This document shows, in pieces, positions 11,200 to 21,993 of a stretch of DNA of 64,000 nucleotides. The first letter of the stretch is position 1. Every line of letters begins with the position of its first letter. Under the pieces are notes generated by a model. It did not search any database, was not told the DNA's origin, and saw nothing but the letters and a program-made list of their open reading frames with translations. The DNA is taken from the NCBI GenBank assembly GCA_022606135.1, contig JABYQN010000007.1, forward strand, positions 1,178,001 through 1,242,000. Reading direction: 5' to 3'. Source of the stretch: Fomes fomentarius (lineage: Eukaryota; Basidiomycota; Agaricomycetes; Polyporales; Polyporaceae). The position numbers and the translations under genes were made by a program.

Positions 11200-13401
11200 T
11201 CACTGCACATACGTCTCCGTACCAGCCGTCCACACCGCGCGGGGCTTGTACTGCAAGTTCGGATCCTGCATCCGCTGCCGGACCGTCGCATGGAACTTTG
11301 GCTTGATGTCAGGGATCTCTCGTCCGCGCCCCAAGTGGCCGGGGAACCACCACTTCTTCACCCAATTCCCGCTCGCATCCTGGAACGTGCACGAGGCGGG
11401 GATGACCTCCAGAAGCCACCAGAGTGGCGTCTCCGTTAGTACATCATGTATAGGCTGCAGGGCGTCCTGCTCGACGTCCAGTGGGTCGCTCCCCGACCCC
11501 GACCCCGAGCTCGAGCCTGAGCCTGAGCCTGAGTCTGGTTCCACAGGTACGGTCACTGGCGGTTTGAAGATGGACTCGGGGATGTTCGCGCGAACGAGCG
11601 CAGCCTTGTCGAACTCGACGGCGCATTGCGCCAGCACGACCTCGCGCACCATCCAGCGGAGGGTGATGTCGGACAGACTCAGTTTCGTGTCGTTCGGCAC
11701 GCTACCTCCGCCGACGTCTGTCGAAGCACGCACATACTGTTGAGAGGCAGCGCGGGCAGTCGGGGAGCAGAGAAAGTGGTGCTTACCACCATGACACCCT
11801 GCGAACCAGACTTCGAGCACGTCCGTTCCCCCGGGGATGTCGTCGTCCAGCGCCTGGAGTGCGCTTGATGGAGATGTTGACGAAGTTGAAGCACTTGATT
11901 CACTGGAAGAGCTCTGTCCGGCCTCGACGTCGATATCAGCGGGGTGCTGCTTCACCTTTGGTAACGGCGCTGTCGCCGCGTTCTGCTTCTGCTTGGAGGA
12001 CCATCGACGCAGCAACGCCTTGAGAGATCGCTGTCTCTTAGTCGAAGCAGTGGGCTGCTTCACCGCGGTCTTGCCCTCGATCCGTGCAGGTGTCTCCGAG
12101 GTAGGACTGGTTGCCAATGCACCCTTCTCCGGTGCACTTTGCTTGCCAGCGCCGGGCTTGGTGCTATCTTCTTTACCTGGGACTGGGCGATGATATAGAT
12201 TGGGCAGGAATCTTACGCGATGCTGAGGGATATCGATACGGTCATCAGTGGCACCGAGAGACATTCCTGAGAGAGCGAGGGTGTTCGCACCTCATCCAGA
12301 GAGAGTGCGTGCCTGAAGGTCTTGATTGTAGTGTTTGACGTAGTAAAAGGCAGCGAACGTCCCATGATGACACCGACGCTGGCCACCGTTTCCCTGCGAA
12401 TACCATCTGCGCTTAGCGACCGCCCTCTGGAGAAGCATACTTCGGAGCATCAACTAACCAGACGCCCACGAACTCGATCTTCACGTCTCGGCAGAAGGTC
12501 TGCTTGAAACCGGCAGCAAGGGAGACACTCTCCGCGTCTGTGTTCTTGTACAGCTTGTATGCGAACGGGGTCTGTTCTAGGTTGTCTCGGGGAAGTAGTC
12601 CAATCTGCAGAGAACAATGCGACGGTCGCACATTAGCCGGCCAGAATCAATGCAAACGTGCGAACCTTATGGAGCATCCCTGCGAGAGCCCTGGCAGTAT
12701 ATGCGCCGCGCGAGAAGCCTGGACATGGATGTAAGTCGGTCATCCGGCATCCTCCCAACCGGGGGGAAGGAGAAGGATCCAACTAGAACGCACCAAAAAT
12801 GCATATCTTGTCGCCGGCAACGTAATTCTGCATTAAGAACTGGTAGCCCCCACGAACGTGTGCGTCGAGATACCTGTGCTGCTCTCAGCAAGGCATACTT
12901 GGACGAACAGACTGCGCGGTGAGCATACAGACCATGCGAAGGCCTCGTCCAGCATTTTCGCACCCCATTGGAAGATCGGTGCGACCACGCCGGGATTGAA
13001 ATAGGTTCCTATTCCAGGCTGCGGACATGGTGAGGAAGAATGCTTTAGTATGAACGATTGCAACCGAAGGCCAGTGGGACGCATGACTGTCCTCATGCGA
13101 ACCCTCCGCCCTGGAGCCACGCACCTGGTAGTAGCAGAGCTGCTGAGCAAAGTCATCGTCCTTCTTGAGCAGCGAGTAGAACTTGACTACGTTCGTGTTC
13201 TGTGGATAGGTGTCAATCAGCGAACCCATAGGAGTAATCTCGGTGTTCAAACTAATAGGCACTAACATCCCCGTCATATTGACTCGCGGTGCCATCAAAA
13301 CAGAGGATTAGCGTGCGGGGTGCACGCTCATCGTCAGTGACTTCGACGTCTGGCGGGATTGTGGGCAAGCCAGAGATGGACGGGTCAGCGAGAGAAGGCA
13401 T
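11200..13401 (-). CDS. DUF2235 protein (alpha/beta-hydrolase-like, T6SS Tle1-type catalytic fold)
   Basis: Predicted hydrolase of the DUF2235 family, which shares a catalytic fold with Tle1 phospholipases; the fungal substrate is unknown. From a start at 13401 (MPSLADPSISGLPTIPPDVE) the first exon has the signature RTLILCFDGTASQYDGD. Next come NTNVVKFYSLLKKDD, GIGTYFNPGVVAPIF, the nucleophile motif GDKICIFGFSRGAYTAR (split by an intron after IFG), TPFAYKLYKN and VKIEFVGVW. A long last exon (12264-11200) carries a Ser/Lys-rich insert, TDVLEVWFAGCHGG, DVGGGSVPNDTKLSLSDITL and a Gly-Ser repeat before the conserved WVKKWWFPGHLGRGREIP. The stop is TGA at 11200. The insert and SGSG repeat make it longer than the core domain. 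Confidence 0.85.
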
Positions 13402-14123
13402 TTGAACACCTGGTTGACGGATATGACAAGTTACAACCAGATTATATATCCACGGGCAGGGCCAATACAACAGCGCAGCGGCGTGACGGTGAGAATGAGT
13501 GGGGGCACAAGAATTGCGGGGAAGAGGCCATAGTTCCGGAAGGCGTGTGTCGTTCCGAAGCGGTTTATATGGCGACGGTGCACGGCTGGCCGGATGAAAG
13601 CCATGATCCAAGTGGGGTCAAGCACGACCACGTTCGCCACATGACTGGCCCCGTCGCAGGTCATAGATATCGCGATTGGTCCTCTGATGGAGTCTAGTAG
13701 TTCCGCCATATCTAGTACACTTGGCTCGGACGGGGCGGTCTTAGAACAATATAGTTTTCCTACGGGTCAGTCTCTAACGCGTGCCATTCATGAAGGTGGT
13801 GAAGGGGCGAGTCCTGGGAGACTCTTGATGAATCGATGGCTCGGAGAGACGTTTTTAGTGTCATTGTATGTACGGGTCATACGAGCGGCGCTGCGCCGAG
13901 TAAATCTCATGCATGCTATTTAGGCGCGCAATCGCTTCTGACAGGACGTCCGGCAACAAGCATACGTATACTCAGGCTACAGTGATGTCGCATTGCAATA
14001 CAATATCATCCTCAGCTACACTAGCACTCGAGTATATATACTGGAGTTGGATCTGGTGGCTTGACACATACTTATGCGGTGGCGGTATGCGTACTGAAAT
14101 GCATGTGTATAAAGGTATGTATT
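13402..14123. other. Intergenic region upstream of tRNA-Thr
   Basis: About 720 bp upstream of both the DUF2235 gene and the tRNA. It should hold the DUF2235 promoter; an extended open frame upstream of its start (to 13611) is taken as 5' UTR because it lacks family motifs. Confidence 0.45.
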
Positions 14124-14195
14124 GCCTTCTTAGCTCAGTGGTAGAGCGCGCCACTCGTAATGGTGAGGTCGGTTGTTCAATCCAGCCAGGAGGCA
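14124..14195 (+). tRNA. tRNA-Thr (anticodon CGT)
   Basis: A 72-nt cloverleaf without intron. The acceptor stem GCCTTCT pairs with AGGAGGC, allowing one G-U. The D-arm is GCTC-AGTGGTA-GAGC. The anticodon arm is CGCCA-CTCGTAA-TGGTG, placing CGT at the anticodon (reads ACG, Thr). The T-arm is GGTTG-TTCAATC-CAGCC with discriminator A. Box A (TAGCTCAGTGG) and a box-B-like GTTCAATCC are present, and a T-run follows at once as a pol III terminator. CCA is not encoded, as expected in eukaryotes. Confidence 0.93.
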
Positions 14196-14202
14196 CTTTT
14201 TG
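14196..14202 (+). terminator. Pol III terminator of tRNA-Thr
   Basis: A run of T residues starts two bases after the discriminator base, as expected for RNA polymerase III. It lies about 50 bp from the stop codon of the convergent APC2 gene. Confidence 0.7.
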
Positions 14203-14250
14203 GTTCGGTACCACTGTTCTTCCTCCAGTTATGCAGTAGTATACAAGGTG

Positions 14251-17200
14251 TCACCGCTGTAGTTTCCACATTCCATCCTTCACAGTCACAAGACCTTCTC
14301 GTCGAGCAGCCTCCATGAACTCCGCCAATTGGTCGATCGTACGATCGTACCCTTGAGCGAACTTCAACATGTTCTGTATCCGGCCAAGACTGAGCGAGCC
14401 CAGATTCGTGAGCATGCCTTCGATGAACTAGTGGAAAGGTGATTCGGTTCAGTACCAGAGCCTCTGCTGCTTAAAACGGGGCGAAATACCGACCTTCCAA
14501 TACACTTTCATCTGTTCCGCCTGCTGCTGCTGAATCGTCTGAACTGCTGGTACGTCCTCCAGGAGTGCTGCAAGGAGGAATTCAACGACACTGCAGATGC
14601 GAGATGACAACAGCCCATACCTGCTCGAGCGACCGGTCTCGAGCCGGATGAGCCTTCCTCGGCGACCTCGAGGAGCTTGTAGAGCGTCACGTCTTCCTCC
14701 TTGAGCACGCCGAGGTCGACCCATGTCGCCACCGCTTTGAATGCCGCGGCCTTCTCGATCTTCATGGCCGTTGCCAGGTCTGCAATGTCCCATGTGTCTG
14801 GCAAATGTCTCGTTAGCGCGCGGGTGTTGTCACAAGGACTGACGGAAGAAAGTGGCACCTTTCGTCGAGAAGAGCTCGATGACGGCAGCCTCGAGAGGCG
14901 GAACTTCCGCAGTGACGGTTCGATCTTGCAGCTCGATCTCGAGCGAGATCGTGCCGAGGTGCGGCAGCCAGTTCAACTTCTTGTCCGGCTTGAATATATG
15001 GAACTCCTTCGCATACGCATCTTGGATCCTGGAGGGGCACGCTCAGTGAACTCACGATAGCTGAAGGTACTGCGAAACCCACTCTTTGAACTGTCCAGGC
15101 ATGTTGAAGCTGCTCGTCTGCAGCGGGGGCCAGAAGTGTCGCGAGACAATCGTCGGGTGCAGCGGCATCGGCTTCTGCGCCTGCACGTGCTGGTCGATAC
15201 GCCTCGAGTCCGTCATGTCGCGCAGCATGACCTCGCACACTTGCAGCGCCGCCTCTCCGAACCGGATCTTCAGAATCTCGATGTTCCGACGCTGCAGCCC
15301 GCCTATCAACTTCTGGCCCGAATGCCTCGAAGTAGTGGTATCACGCACCTCCCGTTCGTAATTGCCGTCGGCGACGGCGAGCAGTCGTTGTGCGAGCAGG
15401 ACTTGCAGCTCCTTGACGAAGAGGTCCTTCGAGTCGTAGATGCTGACTAGGGTGCTGATGACGTCGGTTGGCTTGTTGATTCGGAAGTCTGTAAGAAGAG
15501 ACGTCAGCGATTATGTGCTTTTTCTTTTCAGATGTAAGTGACCTGGTCCTGCATCTATAGGCTCCGGCTCCCAGTTGGGATCCGTGAAGTCGTCAGCTTG
15601 TCTTTGCTGCAGAGGCTGGATAGGTTCATTCTCGTCTACCAAAGAATCCCCACTCTCGCCGTCTCCGACAAGACTGGCGACGATACACCGGATAGTGTCC
15701 GGACGCTCTCTGCTATATCGTGAATACTCGACCGTCGCGGCACAGTCTCGTTGCGCACCTGAGGTACTTTCGGATAGGGTCTGCCACTTTGTAGAGTAGA
15801 ACGCCTGGCGGATCGATCAAACGGAGACATCGGATAATGGAGACATATTGGGTGATGATGTCTTTGGTATCAGCACCAGGATGGAGTAGACGCTTCTTGT
15901 TTCTGTATCGATGACTTGTGAATAACATTCAGGTGAGCATTATCGGTACGCTCACGCTCTCCGTAGAGTTCTAACCACGTCGTTTCGCTGATCTACGCGG
16001 AGCAGGCACTCCTGATCTAGGGTTAGCGATGTTCGTTTTCTAGTTGTTTGGTAGGTGTAAGCCCCGCACCTTGAGATCGAGTAACGCAGCTTGTGAATCG
16101 GGGTAGTCAATGATGATGTCGAATATCTCTTGGGTCCTAGAACATGATTAGAGTTTGCCTGTGCTTGAGAGACTGTTGCGTACCGCAGGTCGCAGAGCGT
16201 TTTGCATGCATGGTAATCAAATCGTGACCCGACGCCCTGCAGCATCTGGCGTGCTTCGTCCGCTGTAGAGAACTGACACTCAGAAAGGGGGCTACAAGAA
16301 CACAAACCGTAAGGTCTACTAACCACTCCTCGCACCCCTGGCATATGGCATGACCATCCACGGAACGATCTTCTCGGCCATCCAATCTCTTAGCGGACCC
16401 AACATGGACTCATCCCACTTCTTCGCACATGTCTCATTGACGTGCGTCTCGATGTATTCGTAACAGACGCTCGCGATGAGCGACTCGTATCTGTCAAGCA
16501 GACCCAGAGCCTCGCATGCAGTCCACAGAGGCAGGTCTGGGCGTGCTGGTGTAGATGATTGGGGCTGCAGCTCGGAAGGCAGAGGCCACGGGGGTGGACA
16601 GGACGCATTCACAAGCGAGAATGTAGATGCGATGAGAGCTTTGAATCCATGTGAGAAGGACGGCGGAAAAGTCGAATAGATGTGAGTCTGAAAGGCGAGT
16701 GTATATGCGCCGAGGAGCGTCGGACCCAACCTGGCTTGGTTGGTGAGGGATGTTCTACCACTGTAGACCCATACGAACTCACTCTGGTATGGGTGACCAT
16801 GCTCTGTACCACTCCACTAGCCGGAAGAGCATCCTCGCAATAGCATCGGTTGTGCCTATCTCCTGTTTATGATGAACACAATTCGCATACTCCTGGCACA
16901 TCGGGCATGGCGCACCTCATATTCTGCCATGTACTTTTGAATATCACGCTCAACCAGGTATTGTTGTTTTCGCATGTTCTCTACGTCGCACCACCGGCGC
17001 GTTGAACAAGGTATGTCTCTGGTGTAAGGTGACTGGGGTGCAGAGTAACTCACCCAGGAAGTTCTCCATGAGCAATGGCAACATCTTCGACTTGCTCAGC
17101 GCGTCGAACGACGCCCTCACATCCTGTATGTCTGCCGGTGGCTATCCTCAATCGCCGTAACTCGCACGGAAGGTTGCTCCCTATACGCACCATAGTCCTC

Positions 17201-17435
17201 GTATGCAGTAGGATCGTTCAGGTCTCTAGGGTACAAGAATCCAGTTGCGATTTTCCATGCCTATGGGCGATACAGAGCAACCGTTGAGCGTGGTTTGAGC
17301 CGGGGGCATGAGTGGCGGAACGCAGACCTCGCTGAATGCAAGAAGCCCAGAGATCCCTGGCTCCCCTCTATTGAGACGAGCGAACGAGTTGTTCCATTTG
17401 CTCTGCACTTGCTTCGCGAGCAGGGTTGTCGCCAT
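14251..17435 (-). CDS. APC2: Anaphase-promoting complex subunit 2 (APC2, cullin)
   Basis: Cullin-like scaffold of the APC/C ubiquitin ligase, which drives mitotic exit in the nucleus. The start at 17435 gives MATTLLAKQVQSKWNNSFAR. The most diagnostic block is the cullin homology region QKLIGGLQRRNIEILKIRFG, then GEAALQVCEVMLRDMTDSRR and PMPLHPTIVSRHFWPPL. Downstream are FKEWVSQYLQL and the winged-helix segment TWDIADLATAMKIEKAAAFK. The last exon encodes the APC2 C-terminal domain, starting FIEGMLTNLGSLSLGRIQNM, and ends at TGA 14251-14253. Upstream exons (about 16300-17000) are consistent with the N-terminal cullin repeats but less certain in detail. It is divergent from the alpha/beta hydrolase with 194 bp between starts. 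Confidence 0.85.
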
Positions 17436-17629
17436 AACATCTGAATGAGCAAATCGGATGATAGAAGTGAAAATGCAAGGTGCGCGGCGGCGAGCGGTGC
17501 GCATCGCGTTCGCGTTCGGGTCGATGGCATTGGCGCGCATTGGCAATGGGAAGCGCCGACTTTGCTCTTTCAGAGTCTTTTCCGTACGTACAACCACCTC
17601 ATACAACGAGACTGCAGTCTTTCTTCAGT
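17436..17629. promoter_or_regulatory. Divergent promoter between APC2 and alpha/beta hydrolase
   Basis: 194 bp between two opposite start codons. No strong TATA box was seen. Confidence 0.5.
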
Positions 17630-19000
17630 ATGCAACTCAAGGGGGCACCGGAGCATATTACATTGGCTTACAAGCGCATTGGCGATCAGTCCATCCACGT
17701 TGACATCTATCCTCCCTCGCGCCTGCCTCCCGCGTCCTCTGACGTGGATTCAGATCCGAAGCTGCCTGCCGTTGTGTACTTCCATGGCGGTTCCCTCACG
17801 GTTGGAAACCGCAAAAGCTGGTTCCCAAGCTGGCTGCACCGTGCGTATCCAAAGCTCTAATTGAACCGTTTCCAAGTGTTCTTCCCAAGATCCCGAGTCC
17901 TGACCCCAAAACCGCCTTGCCTCCCAACCACCTACTCTGCGCGTCCTACAGAACGCGTAACATCGTCGGGCATGGCGTTTGTATCTGCGGAGTACACGCT
18001 CTTGGCACCCGCTACTGGCCATGACATCCTAGCTGATGTCAAGGATCTCTTCCGATTCCTCGACATCAATGTCAATCGGCAAATCCGCACGGCATACGAC
18101 GCGGATCTCAGCCGTGCCAACCTTGCGTTCCAGATCGATTCCCATTCACTTGCCGTCGCAGGAAGCAGCGCAGGTGGATTATGCGCCTATCTTGCGGCGT
18201 TGCACGCATTGCCGAAACCACAGGCAGTCGTGTCGCTGTACGGAATGGGTGGGGACATGCTGGTGAGTCTCTCTACGCTTCATCTATCCCGCATCTGTCA
18301 CTGCCATACGTATGCGCCTTGCTCATCCACGATAGACATGGATGTACCTCGCGCCCAAGACACGTCCCTTCCTCCGCGGACGAGAGATTCTCGATCCCCG
18401 CGACTACGCCGAGTTTCTCTATCCAGTATGTCGCTCTCTCACACCAATATCAGATTCTCCACTCGTCTACCACCAACCAACGCACTCCATACCTAACTTC
18501 CCTGCCAACCCCGAATGCTCGTCGGTCGGCTCTATCTGCAGACCGGGACCTTCCTGGACTACCTCACCGGCTCGCACGAGCCGAGCTTCAGTGCGTCTCT
18601 GCGCTCACAGCTCTCCAAGGACGGCAGTGCCTTTACGGATGACCAGGCCCCAACTCTGAGCTCGTTAGGTCCTACCTCAACCGCTGGCAACGAACAGTAC
18701 CGCGAGATGATACCCAGCAAACATCTGCCCTTGTTCCCCCAGTTCGCTGACGCCTCTGCATTCCCTCCCACGCTTCTCGTGCATGGCTCTGCTGATTCCG
18801 CCGTTTGGGTTCGGGAGTCCGAGGGCATGCATGCACTTTTGCAGGCAGCAGGTGTCCCCGTGGAGCTCAAGGTCGTCGTGGGCAAGGAGCATAGCTTCGA
18901 CTACGAGGCGAGTGCAGAGGCAGAGTTTGGAGGGCCAGGTGGTCTATTTGATGAAACGATGGCCTTCTTGAGGACACATCTATCAGACAACAGCAGGTGA
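17630..19000 (+). CDS. Alpha/beta hydrolase (HSL/arylacetamide-deacetylase-like), with apparent frameshift
   Basis: Predicted esterase or lipase of the hormone-sensitive-lipase-like group. Start 17630 (MQLKGAPEHITLAYKRIGDQ). The oxyanion-hole motif is PAVVYFHGG; after an intron follow AFVSAEYTLLAPATGHDILA and the nucleophile elbow VAGSSAGGLCAYLAAL. Then come TWMYLAPKTRPFLRGREILD, the acid region LLVHGSADSAVWV and the histidine region VVGKEHSFDYEA; the stop is at 18998-19000. All triad regions are present. The frame changes between IPNFPANP and MLVGRLYLQTGTFLDYL at a CCCC run (18509-18512): one extra C would join them directly, and no convincing intron removes the problem. It is either a sequencing deletion or a real lesion that inactivates the gene. 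Confidence 0.75.
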
Positions 19001-19718
19001 GAGTGCACGTTCGCTACATGAGACCGCGAAATCGCATAGACGTGAAGTTCCTCAGTGTCATGCAGCGTCATTGTATGGCTCTATATGATTTCTGCTTGCC
19101 CCTGTTTTCTGCCCCTCTTGCGATCCATGCAACTACCTACCTGAAATCGGAGTTATAACTACGATTGACGGGATTTGCCTCCACCCGTCCCTCGTTTTAA
19201 GGCTCCGAAACATCAACTTTCCTCTCGAAACCATTACAGTATCATTCCATTCGTTTGCGGATTCGGTACTCACTGTAGAGGGAACATCACATCACCCCTT
19301 TTGGTTTATCTTGACTGTTGTTCGGGAGACATGACACTGACCGATAACTGTCTAGGCTACATTAGCAAGTTTTCCCCTCGGTGCAGTGTCCAGGTCAACC
19401 AGATTGAGGTGTGGATCAACTTACTCCTACCCGTTCGTGGTTTCGGAATCATCATCCTTGTGAGTGGCTTCGGCCATGACATGTAGTAGACATATCTGAT
19501 GTTGCTTGTGAAGACGACCTTGTGCGGTCTCCTCGACCACAAGGAGGCGCGTCGTAAGAACATCGGTGGCAAGAACAAAACAACCAAGAGCAGCAAGCGA
19601 CCAGAAGAATGTCCGCCATATCCCGAACCCTGCCTATACACCCAACTCGACTATGTGCACCTAGATATCAGTCACCTCCTCATAGCCAACATGACCCTAC
19701 ACCCCGGGGCATGACCGA
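19001..19718. other. Convergent intergenic region, no gene supported
   Basis: About 720 bp between convergent stop codons. Two overlapping short frames (near 19357-19641 on - and 19499-19714 on +) have biased composition, but no family motif and no splice partners were found. Confidence 0.45.
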
Positions 19719-21348
19719 CTATGACTTCCCTTCAACAGCGATCGCCGTCGCGGCAGCCATCAAAAACGCCGGCGACTGCACAGGCGAGGGCGGATCGTCC
19801 ACTGCACCGAGCAAAATCTCCTCCGAGCTGAGCGTCCGCGCAGGGAACGTGATGGCCGTATCCTCCATGAGCGGGACGACCTTCTCCGAAACCTCGAGCG
19901 CAACCCGCAGGCGCTCGGTCAGCGACTCGGCCGCGTCGAGCTTCTCCTGCCACTCGGCCGCCGTGGGCGTGCTCGTCCCGTTCGACGCCCCGCTCCCGAG
20001 CTCGACCTGCTCGTGTGGGGGCACCGAGTCGAGGACGGTATTCGCCCGATGCGTTCTTCCAACCGCCGTCGCCGCCGCGCCGGGCGACAGCGTGAGCGCG
20101 GTCTTCGCCCACTCGCGGTCGAGCGCGTCCTCCCAGCCGAGCTCGCGGCAGAGGTCGCGCACGATAGCGTCGCACTTGCCGAGGAGGATGACGTCGTCTG
20201 CGCGCGTGCCCAGGTCGCCGGCGAAGTCGAGGTTGATGAGGATGCGCGGGCAGGTCTCGGGCGCCATCGCCGCGAGCTTTGCGAACGGCTGCACGGTCAG
20301 GGACGTGCCGATGACGAAGAGCAGGTCTGCGCTGCCGAACTTGGGGAGCGTCTGGAAGAAGCGGTCTGGAAGCTGTGTCGAGGGCATGTTAAGCTTCAGA
20401 ACCACACATGCGATACGGTTGTGGAAGTGAAGTTGTACCCACCTCTTCGCCGAAGAAGACGATGTCTGGCTTTACGAGGCCCTCGCAAGACGGATCGTCG
20501 CATCGCACTACCTCGCCCTTCTCCACCGCTTCGCGCATCTTTGCTGATTCATACTCCTTCTTGCAGTCGATGCAGTGCTGGGATGCGAAGCTTCCGTGCG
20601 CCTCCACGAGGAGATCAACTGGGATGCCGGCCTGGCGTTCGAGAGTGTCGATGTTCTGCGTGAAGCACGTGTGGAGCCGACCGCTGTCCGCGAGGAGCTT
20701 CACAAACGTATGCGTGAGGGTTGGTCGGTAGCGACCAGGGTAGAGTTCTCGGGTGAAGATGAAGACTACATATGCATCGTATTCCGAACAGGTGGGAGTT
20801 AGTGCGGCTCAACGATCTGCCAGGGTTTCCCGACGAGCACGTACATGGGATGGGGTTGAACCGGAAGTAGTTGAGCTCAAAAACGGCTCGTGGATACGGG
20901 AGATTCGATTGCGCTAGCTTTGCCTAATTCATACCTTGTTAGGTCACCCAGCATGCATGGTAGACATAGAAAGGGAACAAATTCGTACATATAACCCTGT
21001 GCATTGTGTGCCATCAGGCTAGGACAAACGTCCTCTACGGCGAGACGTACCTGTCCTTGGAGACCTGAAGTCTGGGATCCCAGCGGCTGTGCTCACACCT
21101 GTACGTATACCGCGGTTAGTGGAGCTTACTTACGAGGATCCGCGGTGATATTTACCAGCACCGAGCTACAAACAACCAAGCGGTCAACGAAGGATGAAGA
21201 CAGGTGGACGCGTAAGGGTGCTTACCATAACAAAGATACGCTGGCATTGCGGAGACTTGATGAATTTGGCGATAGAAGGCAAGTCTCGCCCCTCGAGAAC
21301 GGTGGTCGGGCCATCGTAGAGCATGAGGAGCTCATCAGGATCATCCAT
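19719..21348 (-). CDS. HST2: Sir2-family NAD-dependent protein deacetylase, HST2/SIRT2 type (copy A)
   Basis: Class I sirtuin that would remove acetyl groups from lysines using NAD; relatives act in cytoplasm and nucleus. The start at 21348 (MDDPDELLMLYDGPTTVLEG) leads to the Rossmann motif LGAGVSTAAGIPDFRSP across two introns, then AVFELNYFRFNP, ELYPGRYRPTLTHTFVKLL, the NAD/substrate motif CFTQNIDTLERQAG, the catalytic His in VEAHGSFASQHC, GLVKPDIVFFGEE, LLFVIGTSLTVQPFA and RILINLDFAGDLGTRADD. Zinc ligands are CIDC and CDDPSC, so the second pair is spaced by four residues rather than two. A long Ser/Ala-rich C-terminal tail ends at 19719. A second sirtuin with matching domain order lies immediately upstream on the same strand. 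Confidence 0.9.
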
Positions 21349-21993
21349 TCCTATCGTGTGCGGTGCGTGACTATGCTGATCCTAAAGTTGTTCGTGTCCG
21401 GTACTAGAGAGAACTTTCTCAGGCCGACCACAGTTACAGTACTGGTGGGGGCAGTGGCGGGCGAGGACCAGGGAGAAAAATCTGCAGAAGGGGTGAGCTA
21501 ACAAGGCTTCTGGGACCGATGACGTTTCCGAGTGGACACGGACCGGAAATGGTAGTTGGAAAGCTCTTTGTACCTGCAGTGGGCGTCGTGGGCGTGGGCG
21601 GTATAGGCAAAATGACGGACGAAGGCACCGGCGCAGCAATCGCGCGCAAGGCAAAGCAAAGACCGGAACGCGAGCGCGAGCAGCGAGGCTTGCGCGAGGC
21701 AGCGCGATGGTCGTGGCGATTATTAAGAGAAGATGTTCCATCGCTGCAGGTGATAACATAAGTACATGCCGCCTATGACATATGCACCTCCTGCGATCGG
21801 GGGCTATAATCTCGTCAGCATAAGTACCTGGGAGCGATCCCGCGCTTTATCCGGATATCTCCCCTGGTCCTGGAACCGCTTCGCCCTCCGAGTCTCGCTC
21901 GAGTGCTCTTGCATAGTATCGTGAGGTTGGAGAATGCATAGAGCGTATATCACTCAACTCGTATCCAAAGCACAACCTACAGCAAATCTCTCT
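21349..21993. other. Spacer between the two sirtuin genes
   Basis: 645 bp holding the promoter of copy A and the 3' UTR of copy B. The minus frame 21382-21759 begins with a Leu-rich stretch but is low-complexity Arg/Pro-rich and has no motif, so it is not called as a gene. Confidence 0.5.

Noticed and set aside
18431..18515. An intron from GTATGTCGC near 18427 to explain the hydrolase frame change
   Set aside because: The available acceptors give an intron under 30 nt or a premature stop, and the stretch itself reads as conserved-looking coding sequence.
19609..20663. Long plus-strand frames over sirtuin copy A
   Set aside because: Antisense shadows of the sirtuin exon, with Ser/Arg-rich composition typical of reverse frames.
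21382..21759. Minus-strand open frame of 125 codons starting with a hydrophobic stretch, between the sirtuins
   Set aside because: Arg/Pro-rich, no family motif, no splice partner; it lies in the promoter of sirtuin A.
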